NCBI RefSeq assembly: GCF_933775445.1
Contig: NW_026089509.1
Location: forward strand, 62,001-126,000
Length of the DNA: 64,000 nt
Source: Argentina anserina
Lineage: Eukaryota > Streptophyta > Magnoliopsida > Rosales > Rosaceae
Direction: 5' to 3'
The notes under the pieces were generated by a model. It was not told the origin of the DNA. It made no database searches and was given only the letters and a program-made list of their open reading frames with translations. The position numbers and the translations under genes are program-made. Shown here in pieces: positions 47,688 to 61,300 of the stretch; positions within the stretch are counted from its first letter, which is position 1, and the number at the start of each line of letters is the position of its first letter.

Positions 47688-48445
47688 ATGCGAGTTTCTA
47701 TTGAATTTGAGAGTTTTGCAAGTGTGGGAGTGTGTTTCTTTCAAACTGAGTATCTTTACGTCGTTTGCGTATATTTACTATTCCAATTGTGTATCTTTAC
47801 ATCGTTTGCGTATCTTTACTACTCCAATTGTGTATCTTTTCATTTTTCGTTTAAGTATCTTTCTGTATGGCTTCTGATGTGAGTTTCTATTGTATTTGAG
47901 AGTTTTGCAAGTGTGGGAGTGTGTTTCTTTCAAACTGAGTATCTTTACATCGTTTGCGTATCTTTACTATTCCAATTGTGTATCTTTACATCGTTTGCGT
48001 ATCTTTACTATTCCAATTGTGTATCTTTTCATTTCTCGTTTGAGTATCTTTCTGTAAGGCTTTCTGATGCGAGTTTCTATTGAATTTGAGAGTTTTGCAA
48101 GTGTGGGAGTGTGTTTCTTTCAAACTGAGTATCTTTACGTCGTTTGCGTATCTTTACTATTCCAATTGTGTATCTTTACATCGTTTGCGTATCTTTACTA
48201 CTCCAATTGTGTATCTTTTCATTTTTCGTTTAAGTATCTTTCTGTATGGCTTCTGATGTGAGTTTCTATTGTATTTGAGAGTTTTGCAAGTGTGGGAGTG
48301 TGTTTCTTTCAAACTGAGTATCTTTACATCGTTTGCGTATCTTTACTATTCCAATTGTGTATCTTTACATCGTTTGCGTATCTTTACTATTCCAATTGTG
48401 TATCTTTTCATTTCTCGTTTGAGTATCTTTCTGTAAGGCTTTCTG
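47688..48445 (+). repeat. 379-bp (dimer) tandem duplication
   Basis: Two adjacent two-monomer units start at 47,688 and 48,067. They share the private GATGTGAGTTTC at the second monomer start and the CTACTCCAATTG and TTTTTCGTTTAAG variants. The first copy has ATATTTACTATT near 47,773 where the second has ATCTTTACTATT. Confidence 0.85.
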
Positions 48446-48932
48446 ATGCGAGTTTCTATTGAATTTGAGAGTTTTGCAAGTGTGGGAGTGTGTTTCTTTC
48501 AAACTGAGTATCTTTACATCGTTTGCGTATCTTTACTATTCCAATTTTGTATCTTTTCATTTCTCGTTTGAGTATCTTTCTGTAAGGCTTTCTGATGCGA
48601 GTTTCTATTGAATTTGAGAGTTTTGCAACTGTGGGAGTGTGTTTCTTTCAAACTGAGTATCTTTACATCGTTTGCGTATCTTTACTATTCCAATTGTGTA
48701 TCTTTACATCGTTTGCGTATCTTTACTATTCCAATTGTGTATCTTTTCATTTCTCGTTTGAGTATCTTTCTGTAAGGCTTCTGATGCGAGTTTCTATTGA
48801 ATTTGAGAGTTTTGCAAGTGTGGGAGTGTGTTTCTTTCAAACTGAGTATCTTTACATCGTTTGCGTATCTTTACTATTCCAATTGTGTATCTTTTCATTT
48901 CTCGTTTCAGTGTCTTTCTGTAAGGCTTTCTG

Positions 48933-51750
48933 ATGCGAGTTTCTATTGAATTTGAGAGTTTTGCAAGTGTGGGAGTGTGTTTCATTGAAACTGAGTATCT
49001 TTACGTCGTTTGCGTATCTTTACTATTCCAATTGTGTATCTTACCATCGTTTGCGTATCTTTACTATTCCAATTGTGTATCTTTTCATTTCTCGTTTCAG
49101 TGTCTTTCTGTAAGGCTTTCTGATGCGAGTTTCTATTGAATTTGAGAGTTTTGCAAGTGTGGGAGTGTGTTTCTTTCAAACTGAGTATCTTTACATCGTT
49201 TGCGTATCTTTACTATTCCAATTGTGTATCTTTACATCGTTTGCGTATCTTTACTATTCCAATTGTGTATCTTTTCATTTCTCGTTTGAGTATCTTTCTG
49301 TAAGGCTTCTGATGCGAGTTTCTATTGAATTTGTGAGTTTTGCAAGTGTGGGAGTGTGTTTCTTTCAAACTGAGTATCTTTACGTCGTTTGCGTATCTTT
49401 ACTATTCCAATTGTGTATCGTTACATCGTTTGCGTATCTTTACTATTCCAATTGTGTATCTTTACATCGTTTGCGTATCTTTACTATTCCAATTGTGTAT
49501 CTTTTCATTTCTCGTTTCAGTATCTTTCTGTAAGGCTTTCTGATGCGAGTTTCTATTGAATTTGAGAGTTTTGCAAGTGTGGGAGTGTGTTTCTTTCAAA
49601 CTGAGTATCTTTACGTCGTTTGCGTATCTTTACTATTCCAATTGTGTATCTTTACATCGTTTGCGTATCTTTACTACTCCAATTGTGTATCTTTTCATTT
49701 TTCGTTTAAGTATCTTTCTGTATGGCTTCTGATGCGAGTTTCTATTGTATTTGAGAGTTTTGCAAGTGTGGGAGTGTGTTTCTTTCAAACTGAGTATCTT
49801 TACATCGTTTGCGTATCTTTACTATTCCAATTGTGTATCTTTACATCGTTTGCGTATCTTTACTATTCCAATTGTGTATCTTTTCATTTCTCGTTTGAGT
49901 ATCTTTCTGTAAGGCTTCTGATGCGAGTTTCTATTGAATTTGTGAGTTTTGCAAGTGTGGGAGTGTGTTTCTTTCAAACTGAGTATCTTTACGTCGTTTG
50001 CGTATCTTTACTATTCCAATTGTGTATCTTTACATCGTTTGCGTATCTTTACTATTCCAATTGTGTATCTTTACATCGTTTGCGTATCTTTACTATTCCA
50101 ATTGTGTATCTTTTCATTTCTCGTTTCAGTATCTTTCTGTAAGGCTTTCTGATGCGAGTTTCTATTGAATTTGAGAGTTTTGCAAGTGTGGGAGTGTGTT
50201 TCTTTCAAACTGAGTATCTTTACATCGTTTGCGTATCTTTACTATTCCAATTGTGTATCTTTACATCGTTTGCGTATCTTTACTATTCCAATTGTGTATC
50301 TTTTCATTTCTCGTTTCAGTGTCTTTCTGTAAGGCTTTCTGATGCGAGTTTCTATTGAATTTGAGAGTTTTGCAAGTGTGGGAGTGTGTTTCATTGAAAC
50401 TGAGTATCTTTACGTCGTTTGCGTATCTTTACTATTCCAATTGTGTATCTTACCATCGTTTGCGTATCTTTACTATTCCAATTGTGTATCTTTTCATTTC
50501 TCGTTTCAGTGTCTTTCTGTAAGGCTTTCTGATGCGAGTTTCTATTGAATTTGAGAGTTTTGCAAGTGTGGGAGTGTGTTTCTTTCAAACTGAGTATCTT
50601 TACGTCGTTTGCGTATCTTTACTATTCCAATTGTGTATCTTTACATCGTTTGCGTATCTTTACTATTCCAATTGTGTATCTTTTCATTTCTCGTTTGAGT
50701 ATCTTTCTGTAAGGCTTCTGATGCGAGTTTCTATTGAATTTGTGAGTTTTGCAAGTGTGGGAGTGTGTTTCTTTCAAACTGAGTATCTTTACATCGTTTG
50801 CGTATCTTTACTATTCCAATTGTGTATCTTTACATCGTTTGCGTATCTTTACTATTCCAATTGTGTATCTTTACATCGTTTGCGTATCTTTACTATTCCA
50901 ATTGTGTATCTTTTCATTTCTCGTTTCAGTATCTTTCTGTAAGGCTTTCTGATGCGAGTTTCTATTGAATTTGAGAGTTTTGCAAGTGTGGGAGTGTGTT
51001 TCTTTCAAACTGAGTATCTTTACGTCGTTTGCGTATCTTTACTATTCCAATTGTGTATCTTTACATCGTTTGCGTATCTTTACTACTCCAATTGTGTATC
51101 TTTTCATTTTTCGTTTAAGTATCTTTCTGTATGGCTTCTGATGCGAGTTTCTATTGTATTTGAGAGTTTTGCAAGTGTGGGAGTGTGTTTCTTTCAAACT
51201 GAGTATCTTTACATCGTTTGCGTATCTTTACTATTCCAATTGTGTATCTTTACATCGTTTGCGTATCTTTACTATTCCAATTGTGTATCTTTTCATTTCT
51301 CGTTTGAGTATCTTTCTGTAAGGCTTCTGATGCGAGTTTCTATTGAATTTGTGAGTTTTGCAAGTGTGGGAGTGTGTTTCTTTCAAACTGAGTATCTTTA
51401 CGTCGTTTGCGTATCTTTACTATTCCAATTGTGTATCTTTACATCGTTTGCGTATCTTTACTATTCCAATTGTGTATCTTTACATCGTTTGCGTATCTTT
51501 ACTATTCCAATTGTGTATCTTTTCATTTCTCGTTTCAGTATCTTTCTGTAAGGCTTTCTGAAGCGAGTTTCTATTGAATTTGAGAGTTTTGCAAGTGTGG
51601 GAGTGTGTTTCTTTCAAACTGAGTATCTTTACGTCGTTTGCGTATCTTTACTATTCCAATTGTGTATCTTTACATCGTTTGCGTATCTTTACTACTCCAA
51701 TTGTGTATCTTTTCATTTTTCGTTTAAGTATCTTTCTGTATGGCTTCTGA
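48933..51750 (+). repeat. 1,409-bp tandem duplication in segment 3
   Basis: Starts at 48,933, 49,123, 49,543 and 49,949 recur at 50,342, 50,532, 50,952 and 51,358. Each copy opens with the TTTCATTGAAACTGAG marker monomer and ends with three consecutive 189-bp-type monomers that leave a 199-codon incidental reading frame. Single differences exist, such as TATCGTTACATCG near 49,420 in the first copy only. Confidence 0.87.
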
Positions 51751-52088
51751 TGCGAGTTTCTATTGTATTTGAGAGTTTTGCAAGTGTGGGAGTGTGTTTC
51801 TTTCAAACTGAGTATCTTTACATCGTTTGCGTATCTTTACTATTCCAATTGTGTATCTTTACATCGTTTGCGTATCTTTACTATTCCAATTGTGTATCTT
51901 TTCATTTCTCGTTTGAGTATCTTTCTGTAAGGTTTTCTGATGCGAGTTTCTATTGAATTTGAGAGTTTTGCAAGTGTGGGAGTGTGTTTCTTTCAAACTG
52001 AGTATCTTTACATCGTTTGCGTATCTTTACTATTCCAATTTTGTATCTTTTCATTTCTCGTTTGAGTATCTTTCTGTAAGGCTTTCTG

Positions 52089-53686
52089 ATGCGAGTTTCT
52101 ATTGAATTTGAGAGTTTTGCAACTGTGGGAGTGTGTTTCTTTCAAACTGAGTATCTTTACATCGTTTGCGTATCTTTACTATTCCAATTGTGTATCTTTA
52201 CATCGTTTGCGTATCTTTACTATTCCAATTGTGTATCTTTTCATTTCTCGTTTGAGTATCTTTCTGTAAGGCTTCTGATGCGAGTTTCTATTGAATTTGA
52301 GAGTTTTGCAAGTGTGGGAGTGTGTTTCTTTCAAACTGAGTATCTTTACGTCGTTTGCGTATCTTTACTATTCCAATTGTGTATCTTTACATCGTTTGCG
52401 TATCTTTACTATTCCAATTGTGTATCTTTTCATTTCTCGTTTCAGTGTCTTTCTGTAAGGCTTTCTGATGCGAGTTTCTATTGAATTTGAGAGTTTTGCA
52501 AGTGTGGGAGTGTGTTTCATTGAAACTGAGTATCTTTACGTCGTTTGCGTATCTTTACTATTCAAATTGTGTATCTTACCATCGTTTGCGTATCTTTACT
52601 ATTCCAATTGTGTATCTTTTCATTTCTCGTTTGAGCATCTTTCTGTAAGGCTTCTGATGCGAGTTTCTATTGAATTTGAGAGTTTTGCAAGTGTGGGAGT
52701 GTGTTTCTTTCAAACTGAGTATCTTTACGTCGTTTGCGTATCTTTACTATTCCAATTGTGTATCTTTACATCGTTTGCGTATCTTTACTATTCCAATTGT
52801 GTATCTTTACATCGTTTGCGTATCTTTACTATTCCAATTGTGTATCTTTTCATTTCTCGTTTCAGTGTCTTTCTGTAAGGCTTTCTGATGCGAGTTTCTA
52901 TTGAATTTGAGAGTTTTGCAACTGTGGGAGTGTGTTTCTTTCAAACTGAGTATCTTTACATCGTTTGCGTATCTTTACTATTCCAATTGTGTATCTTTAC
53001 ATCGTTTGCGTATCTTTACTATTCCAATTGTGTATCTTTTCATTTCTCGTTTGAGTATCTTTCTGTAAGGCTTCTGATGCGAGTTTCTATTGAATTTGAG
53101 AGTTTTGCAAGTGTGGGAGTGTGTTTCTTTCAAACTGAGTATCTTTACGTCGTTTGCGTATCTTTACTATTCCAATTGTGTATCTTTACATCGTTTGCGT
53201 ATCTTTACTATTCCAATTGTGTATCTTTTCATTTCTCGTTTCAGTGTCTTTCTGTAAGGCTTTCTGATGCGAGTTTCTATTGAATTTGAGAGTTTTGCAA
53301 GTGTGGGAGTGTGTTTCATTGAAACTGAGTATCTTTACGTCGTTTGCGTATCTTTACTATTCAAATTGTGTATCTTACCATCGTTTGCGTATCTTTACTA
53401 TTCCAATTGTGTATCTTTTCATTTCTCGTTTGAGCATCTTTCTGTAAGGCTTCTGATGCGAGTTTCTATTGAATTTGAGAGTTTTGCAAGTGTGGGAGTG
53501 TGTTTCTTTCAAACTGAGTATCTTTACGTCGTTTGCGTATCTTTACTATTCCAATTGTGTATCTTTACATCGTTTGCGTATCTTTACTATTCCAATTGTG
53601 TATCTTTACATCGTTTGCGTATCTTTACTATTCCAATTGTGTATCTTTTCATTTCTCGTTTCAGTGTCTTTCTGTAAGGCTTTCTG
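52089..53686 (+). repeat. 799-bp tandem duplication, apparently identical copies
   Basis: Two adjacent copies (52,089-52,887 and 52,888-53,686). I saw no difference between them by eye. Both hold the GCAACTGTGGG monomer, the TTTCATTGAAACTGAG marker monomer with private CTATTCAAATTG and TTTGAGCATC changes, and a three-subrepeat monomer. The same private changes occur once more at about 59,935 and 60,003. Confidence 0.88.
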
Positions 53687-54865
53687 ATGCGAGTTTCTAT
53701 TGAATTTGAGAGTTTTGCAAGTGTGGGAGTGTGTTTCTTTCAAACTGAGTATCTTTACGTCGTTTGCGTATCTTTACTATTCCAATTGTGTATCTTTACA
53801 TCGTTTGCGTATCTTTATTATTCCAATTGTGTATCTTTTCATTTCTCGTTTGAGTATCTTTCTGTAAGGCTTCTGATGCGAGTTTCTATTGAATTTGAGA
53901 GTTTTGCAAGTGTGGGAGTGTGTTTCTTTCAAACTGAGTATCTTTACGTCGTTTGCGTATCTTTACTATTCCAATTGTGTATCTTTACATCGTTTGCGTA
54001 TCTTTACTATTCCAATTGTGTATCTTTACATCGTTTGCGTATCTTTACTATTCCAATTGTGTATCTTTTCATTTCTCGTTTCAGTATCTTTCTGTAAGGC
54101 TTTCTGATGCGAGTTTCTATTGAATTTGAGAGTTTTGCAAGTGTGGGAGTGTGTTTCTTTCAAACTGAGTATCTTTACGTCGTTTGCGTATCTTTACTAT
54201 TCCAATTGTGTATCTTTACATCGTTTGCGTATCTTTACTACTCCAATTGTGTATCTTTTCATTTTTCGTTTAAGTATCTTTATGTATGGCTTCTGATGCG
54301 AGTTTCTATTGTATTTGAGAGTTTTGCAAGTGTGGGAGTGTGTTTCTTTCAAACTGAGTATCTTTACATCGTTTGCGTATCTTTACTATTCCAATTGTGT
54401 ATCTTTACATCGTTTGCGTATCTTTACTATTCCAATTGTGTATCTTTTCATTTCTCGTTTGAGTATCTTTCTGTAAGGCTTTCTGATGCGAGTTTCTATT
54501 GAATTTTAGAGTTTTGCAAGTGTGGGAGTGTGTTTCTTTCAAACTGAGTATCTTTACATCGTTTGCGTATCTTTACTATTCCAATTTTGTATCTTTTCAT
54601 TTCTCGTTTGAGTATCTTTCTGTAAGGCTTTCTGATGCGAGTTTCTATTGAATTTGAGAGTTTTGCAAGTGTGGGAGTGTGTTTCTTTCAAACTGAGTAT
54701 CTTTACGTCGTTTGCGTATCTTTACTATTCCAATTGTGTATCTTTACATCGTTTGCGTATCTTTACTATTCCAATTGTGTATCTTTACATCGTTTGCGTA
54801 TCTTTACTATTCCAATTGTGTATCTTTTCATTTCTCGTTTCAGTATCTTTCTGTAAGGCTTTCTG

Positions 54866-57800
54866 ATGCGAGTTTCTATTGAATTTGAGAGTTTTGCAAG
54901 TGTGGGAGTGTGTTTCTTTCAAACTGAGTATCTTTACGTCGTTTGCGTATCTTTACTATTCCAATTGTGTATCTTTACATCGTTTGCGTATCTTTACTAC
55001 TCCAATTGTGTATCTTTTCATTTTTCGTTTAAGTATCTTTCTGTATGGCTTCTGATGTGAGTTTCTATTGTATTTGAGAGTTTTGCAAGTGTGGGAGTGT
55101 GTTTCTTTCAAACTGAGTATCTTTACATCGTTTGCGTATCTTTACTATTCCAATTGTGTATCTTTACATCGTTTGCGTATCTTTACTATTCCAATTGTGT
55201 ATCTTTTCATTTCTCGTTTGAGTATCTTTCTGTAAGGCTTTCTGATGCGAGTTTCTATTGAATTTGAGAGTTTTGCAAGTGTGGGAGTGTGTTTCTTTCA
55301 AATTGAGTATCTTTACATCGTTTGCGTATCTTTACTATTCCAATTTTGTATCTTTTCATTTCTCGTTTGAGTATCTTTCTGTAAGGCTTTCTGATGCGAG
55401 TTTCTATTGAATTTGAGAGTTTTGCAACTGTGGGAGTGTGTTTCTTTCAAACTGAGTATCTTTACATCGTTTGCGTATCTTTACTATTCCAATTGTGTAT
55501 CTTTTCATTTCTCGTTTGAGTATCTTTCTGTAAGGCTTCTGATGCGAGTTTCTATTGAATTTGAGAGTTTTGCAAGTGTGGGAGTGTGTTTCTTTCAAAC
55601 TGAGTATCTTTACATCGTTTGCGTATCTTTACTATTCCAATTGTGTATCTTTACATCGTTTGCGTATCTTTACTATTCCAATTGTGTATCTTTTCATTTC
55701 TCGTTTCAGTGTCTTTCTGTAAGGCTTTCTGATGCGAGTTTCTATTGAATTTGAGAGTTTTGCAAGTGTGGGAGTGTGTTTCATTGAAACTGAGTATCTT
55801 TACGTCGTTTGCGTATCTTTACTATTCCAATTGTGTATCTTACCATCGTTTGCGTATCTTTACTATTCCAATTGTGTATCTTTTCATTTCTCGTTTCAGT
55901 GTCTTTCTGTAAGGCTTTCTGATGCGAGTTTCTATTAAATTTGAGAGTTTTGCAAGTGTGGGAGTGTGTTTCTTTCAAACTGAGTATCTTTACGTCGTTT
56001 GCGTATCTTTACTATTCCAATTGTGTATCTTTACATCGTTTGCGTATCTTTACTATTCCAATTGTGTATCTTTACATCGTTTGCGTATCTTTACTATTCC
56101 AATTGTGTATCTTTTCATTTCTCGTATCAGTGTCTTTCTGTAAGGCTTTCTGATGCGAGTTTCTATTGAATTTGAGAGTTTTGCAAGTGTGGGAGTGTGT
56201 TTCTTTCAAACTGAGTATCTTTACGTCGTTTGCGTATCTTTACTATTCCAATTGTGTATCTTTACATCGTTTGCGTATCTTTACTATTCCAATTGTGTAT
56301 CTTTTCATTTCTCGTTTGAGTATCTTTCTGTAAGGCTTCTGATGCGAGTTTCTATTGAATTTTTGAGTTTTGCAAGTGTGGGAGTGTGTTTCTTTCAAAC
56401 TGAGTATCTTTACGTCGTTTGCGTATCTTTACTATTCCAATTGTGTATCTTTACATCGTTTGCGTATCTTAACTATTCCAATTGTGTATCTTTACATCGT
56501 TTGCGTATCTTTACTATTCCAATTGTGTATCTTTTCATTTCTCGTTTCAGTATCTTTCTGTAAGGCTTTCTGATGCGAGTTTCTATTGAATTTGAGAGTT
56601 TTGCAAGTGTGGGAGTGTGTTTCTTTCAAACTGAGTATCTTTACGTCGTTTGCGTATCTTTACTATTCCAATTGTGTATCTTTACATCGTTTGCGTATCT
56701 TTACTACTCCAATTGTGTATCTTTTCATTTTTCGTTTAAGTATCTTTCTGTATGGCTTCTGATGTGAGTTTCTATTGTATTTGAGAGTTTTGCAAGTGTG
56801 GGAGTGTATTTCTTTCAAACTGAGTATCTTTACATCGTTTGCGTATCTTTACTATTCCAATTGTGTATCTTTACATCGTTTGCGTATCTTTACTATTCCA
56901 ATTGTGTATCTTTTCATTTCTCGTTTGAGTATCTTTCTGTAAGGCTTTCTGATGCGAGTTTCTATTGAATTTGAGAGTTTTGCAAGTGTGGGAGTGTGTT
57001 TCTTTCAAACTGAGTATCTTTACATCGTTTGCGTATCTTTACTATTCCAATTTTGTATCTTTTCATTTCTCGTTTGAGTATCTTTCTGTAAGGCTTTCTG
57101 ATGCGAGTTTCTATTGAATTTGAGAGTTTTGCAACTGTGGGAGTGTGTTTCTTTCAAACTGAGTATCTTTACATCGTTTGCGTATCTTTACTATTCCAAT
57201 TGTGTATCTTTACATCGTTTGCGTATCTTTACTATTCCAATTGTGTATCTTTTCATTTCTCGTTTGAGTATCTTTCTGTAAGGCTTCTGATGCGAGTTTC
57301 TATTGTATTTGAGAGTTTTGCAAGTGTGGGAGTGTGTTTCTTTCAAACTGAGTATCTTTACATCGTTTGCGTATCTTTACTATTCCAATTGTGTATCTTT
57401 ACATCGTTTGCGTATCTTTACTATTCCAATTGTGTATCTTTTCATTTCTCGTTTCAGTGTCTTTCTGTAAGGCTTTCTGATGCGAGTTTCTATTGAATTT
57501 GAGAGTTTTGCAAGTGTGGGAGTGTGTTTCATTGAAACTGAGTATCTTTACGTCGTTTGCGTATCTTTACTATTCCAATTGTGTATCTTACCATCGTTTG
57601 CGTATCTTTACTATTCCAATTGTGTATCTTTTCATTTCTCGTTTCAGTGTCTTTCTGTAAGGCTTTCTGATGCGAGTTTCTATTGAATTTGAGAGTTTTG
57701 CAAGTGTGGGAGTGTGTTTCTTTCAAACTGAGTATCTTTACGTCGTTTGCGTATCTTTACTATTCCAATTGTGTATCTTTACATCGTTTGCGTATCTTTA

Positions 57801-58320
57801 CTATTCCAATTGTGTATCTTTACATCGTTTGCGTATCTTTACTATTCCAATTGTGTATCTTTTCATTTCTCGTATCAGTGTCTTTCTGTAAGGCTTTCTG
57901 ATGCGAGTTTCTATTGAATTTGAGAGTTTTGCAAGTGTGAGAGTGTGTTTCTTTCAAACTGAGTATCTTTACGTCGTTTGCGTATCTTTACTATTCCAAT
58001 TGTGTATCTTTACATCGTTTGCGTATCTTTACTATTCCAATTGTGTATCTTTTCATTTCTCGTTTGAGTATCTTTCTGTAAGGCTTCTGATGCGAGTTTC
58101 TATTGAATTTGTGAGTTTTGCAAGTGTGGGAGTGTGTTTCTTTCAAACTGAGTATCTTTACGTCGTTTGCGTATCTTTACTATTCCAATTGTGTATCTTT
58201 ACATCGTTTGCGTATCTTTACTATTCCAATTGTGTATCTTTACATCGTTTGCGTATCTTTACTATTCCAATTGTGTATCTTTTCATTTCTCGTTTCAGTA
58301 TCTTTCTGTAAGGCTTTCTG
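54866..58320 (+). repeat. 1,707/1,748-bp tandem duplication in segment 3
   Basis: The block from 54,866 recurs from 56,573. The offset is 1,707 bp at first and 1,748 bp after about 55,500 (55,732 to 57,480, 55,922 to 57,670, 56,153 to 57,901). The 41-bp jump in offset is exactly one subrepeat, showing single-subrepeat slippage after the larger duplication. Confidence 0.85.
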
Positions 58321-61300
58321 ATGCGAGTTTCTATTGAATTTGAGAGTTTTGCAAGTGTGGGAGTGTGTTTCTTTCAAACTGAGTATCTTTACGTCGTTTG
58401 CGTATCTTTACTATTCCAATTGTGTATCTTTACTTCGTTTGCGTATCTTTACTACTCCAATTGTGTATCTTTTCATTTTTCGTTTAAGTATCTTTCTGTA
58501 TGGCTTCTGATGCGAGTTTCTATTGTATTTGAGAGTTTTGCAAGTGTGGGAGTGTGTTTCTTTCAAACTGAGTATCTTTACATCGTTTGCGTATCTTTAC
58601 TATTCCAATTGTGTATCTTTACATCGTTTGCGTATCTTTACTATTCCAATTGTGTATCTTTTCATTTCTCGTTTGAGTATCTTTCTGTAAGGCTTCTGAT
58701 GCGAGTTTCTATTGAATTTGTGAGTTTTGCAAGTGTGGGAGTGTGTTTCTTTCAAACTGAGTATCTTTACATCGTTTGCGTATCTTTACTATTCCAATTG
58801 TGTATCTTTACATCGTTTGCGTATCTTTACTATTCCAATTGTGTATCTTTACATCGTTTGCGTATCTTTACTATTCCAATTGTGTATCTTTTCATTTCTC
58901 GTTTCAGTATCTTTCTGTAAGGCTTTCTGATGCGAGTTTCTATTGAATTTGAGAGTTTTGCAAGTGTGGGAGTGTGTTTCTTTCAAACTGAGTATCTTTA
59001 CGTCGTTTGCGTATCTTTACTATTCCAATTGTGTATCTTTACATCGTTTGCGTATCTTTACTACTCCAATTGTGTATCTTTTCATTTTTCGTTTAAGTAT
59101 CTTTCTGTATGGCTTCTGATGCGAGTTTCTATTGTATTTGAGAGTTTTGCAAGTGTGGGAGTGTGTTTCTTTCAAACTGAGTATCTTTACATCGTTTGCG
59201 TATCTTTACTATTCCAATTGTGTATCTTTACATCGTTTGCGTATCTTTACTATTCCAATTGTGTATCTTTTCATTTCTCGTTTGAGTATCTTTCTGTAAG
59301 GTTTTCTGATGCGAGTTTCTATTGAATTTGAGAGTTTTGCAAGTGTGGGAATGTGTTTCTTTCAAACTGAGTATCTTTACATCGTTTGCGTATCTTTACT
59401 ATTCCAATTTTGTATCTTTTCATTTCTCGTTTGAGTATCTTTCTGTAAGGCTTTCTGATGCGAGTTTCTATTGAATTTGAGAGTTTTGCAACTGTGGGAG
59501 TGTGTTTCTTTCAAACTGAGTATCTTTACATCGTTTGCGTATCTTTACTATTCCAATTGTGTATCTTTACATCGTTTGCGTATCTTTACTATTCCAATTG
59601 TGTATCTTTTCATTTCTCGTTTGAGTATCTTTCTGTAAGGCTTCTGGTGCGAGTTTCTATTGAATTTGAGAGTTTTGCAAGTGTGGGAGTGTGTTTCTTT
59701 CAAACTGAGTATCTTTACGTCGTTTGCGTATCTTTACTATTCCAATTGTGTATCTTTACATCGTTTGCGTATCTTTACTATTCCAATTGTGTATCTTTTC
59801 ATTTCTCGTTTCAGTGTCTTTCTGTAAGGCTTTCTGATGCGAGTTTCTATTGAATTTGAGAGTTTTGCAAGTGTGGGAGTGTGTTTCATTGAAACTGAGT
59901 ATCTTTACGTCGTTTGCGTATCTTTACTATTCAAATTGTGTATCTTACCATCGTTTGCGTATCTTTACTATTCCAATTGTGTATCTTTTCATTTCTCGTT
60001 TGAGCATCTTTCTGTAAGGCTTCTGATGCGAGTTTCTATTGAATTTGAGAGTTTTGCAAGTGTGGGAGTGTGTTTCTTTCAAACTGAGTATCTTTACGTC
60101 GTTTGCGTATCTTTACTATTCCAATTGTGTATCTTTACATCGTTTGCGTATCTTTACTATTCCAATTGTGTATCTTTACATCGTTTGCGTATCTTTACTA
60201 TTCCAATTGTGTATCTTTTCATTTCTCGTTTCAGTGTCTTTCTGTAAGGCTTTCTGATGCGAGTTTCTATTGAATTTGAGAGTTTTGCAAGTGTGGGAGT
60301 GTGTTTCTTTCAAACTGAGTATCTTTACGTCGTTTGCGTATCTTTACTATTCCAATTGTGTATCTTTACATCGTTTGCGTATCTTTATTATTCCAATTGT
60401 GTATCTTTTCATTTCTCGTTTGAGTATCTTTCTGTAAGGCTTCTGATGCGAGTTTCTATTGAATTTGTGAGTTTTGCAAGTGTGGGAGTGTGTTTCTTTC
60501 AAACTGAGTATCTTTACATCGTTTGCGTATCTTTACTATTCCAATTGTGTATCTTTTCATTTCTCGTTTGAGTATCTTTCTGTAAGGCTTTCTGATGCGA
60601 GTTTCTATTGAATTTGAGAGTTTTGCAACTGTGGGAGTGTGTTTCTTTCAAACTGAGTATCTTTACATCGTTTGCGTATCTTTACTATTCCAATTGTGTA
60701 TCTTTACATCGTTTGCGTATCTTTACTATTCCAATTGTGTATCTTTTCATTTCTCGTTTGAGTATCTTTCTGTAAGGCTTCTGATGCGAGTTTCTATTGA
60801 ATTTGAGAGTTTTGCAAGTGTGGGAGTGTGTTTCTTTCAAACTGAGTATCTTTACATCGTTTGCGTATCTTTACTATTCCAATTGTGTATCTTTACTATT
60901 CCAATTGTGTATCTTTTCATTTCTCGTTTCAGTGTCTTTCTGTAAGACTTTCTGATGTGAGTTTCTATTGAATTTGAGAGTTTTGCAAGTGTGGGAGTGT
61001 GTTTCTTTCAAACTGAGTATCTTTACGTCGTTTGCGTATCTTTACTATTCCAATTGTGTATCTTTACATCGTTTGCGTATCTTTACTATTCCAATTGTGT
61101 ATCTTTTCATTTCTCGTTTGAGTATCTTTCTGTAAGGCTTCTGATGCGAGTTTCTATTGAATTTGAGAGTTTTGCAAGTGTGGGAGTGTGTTTCTTTCAA
61201 ACTGAGTATCTTTACGTCGTTTGCGTATCTTTACTATTCCAATTGTGTATCTTTACATCGTTTGCGTATCTTTACTATTCCAATTGTGTATCTTTTCATT

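Larger units (their letters stand above)
50532..60256 (+). repeat. Dispersed 2.36-kb block repeated at 7,369-bp offset
   Basis: Positions 50,532-52,887 correspond to 57,901-60,256 at a constant 7,369 bp (monomer starts 50,532, 50,952, 52,089, 52,468 and 52,670 versus 57,901, 58,321, 59,458, 59,837 and 60,039). Private GAGCATC and CTATTCAAATTG changes are shared. Small differences exist, such as a lost ATG at 51,562 (GAAGCGAG) and CTGGTGCGAG at about 59,646. The intervening 53-58 kb holds other duplications. Confidence 0.82.
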
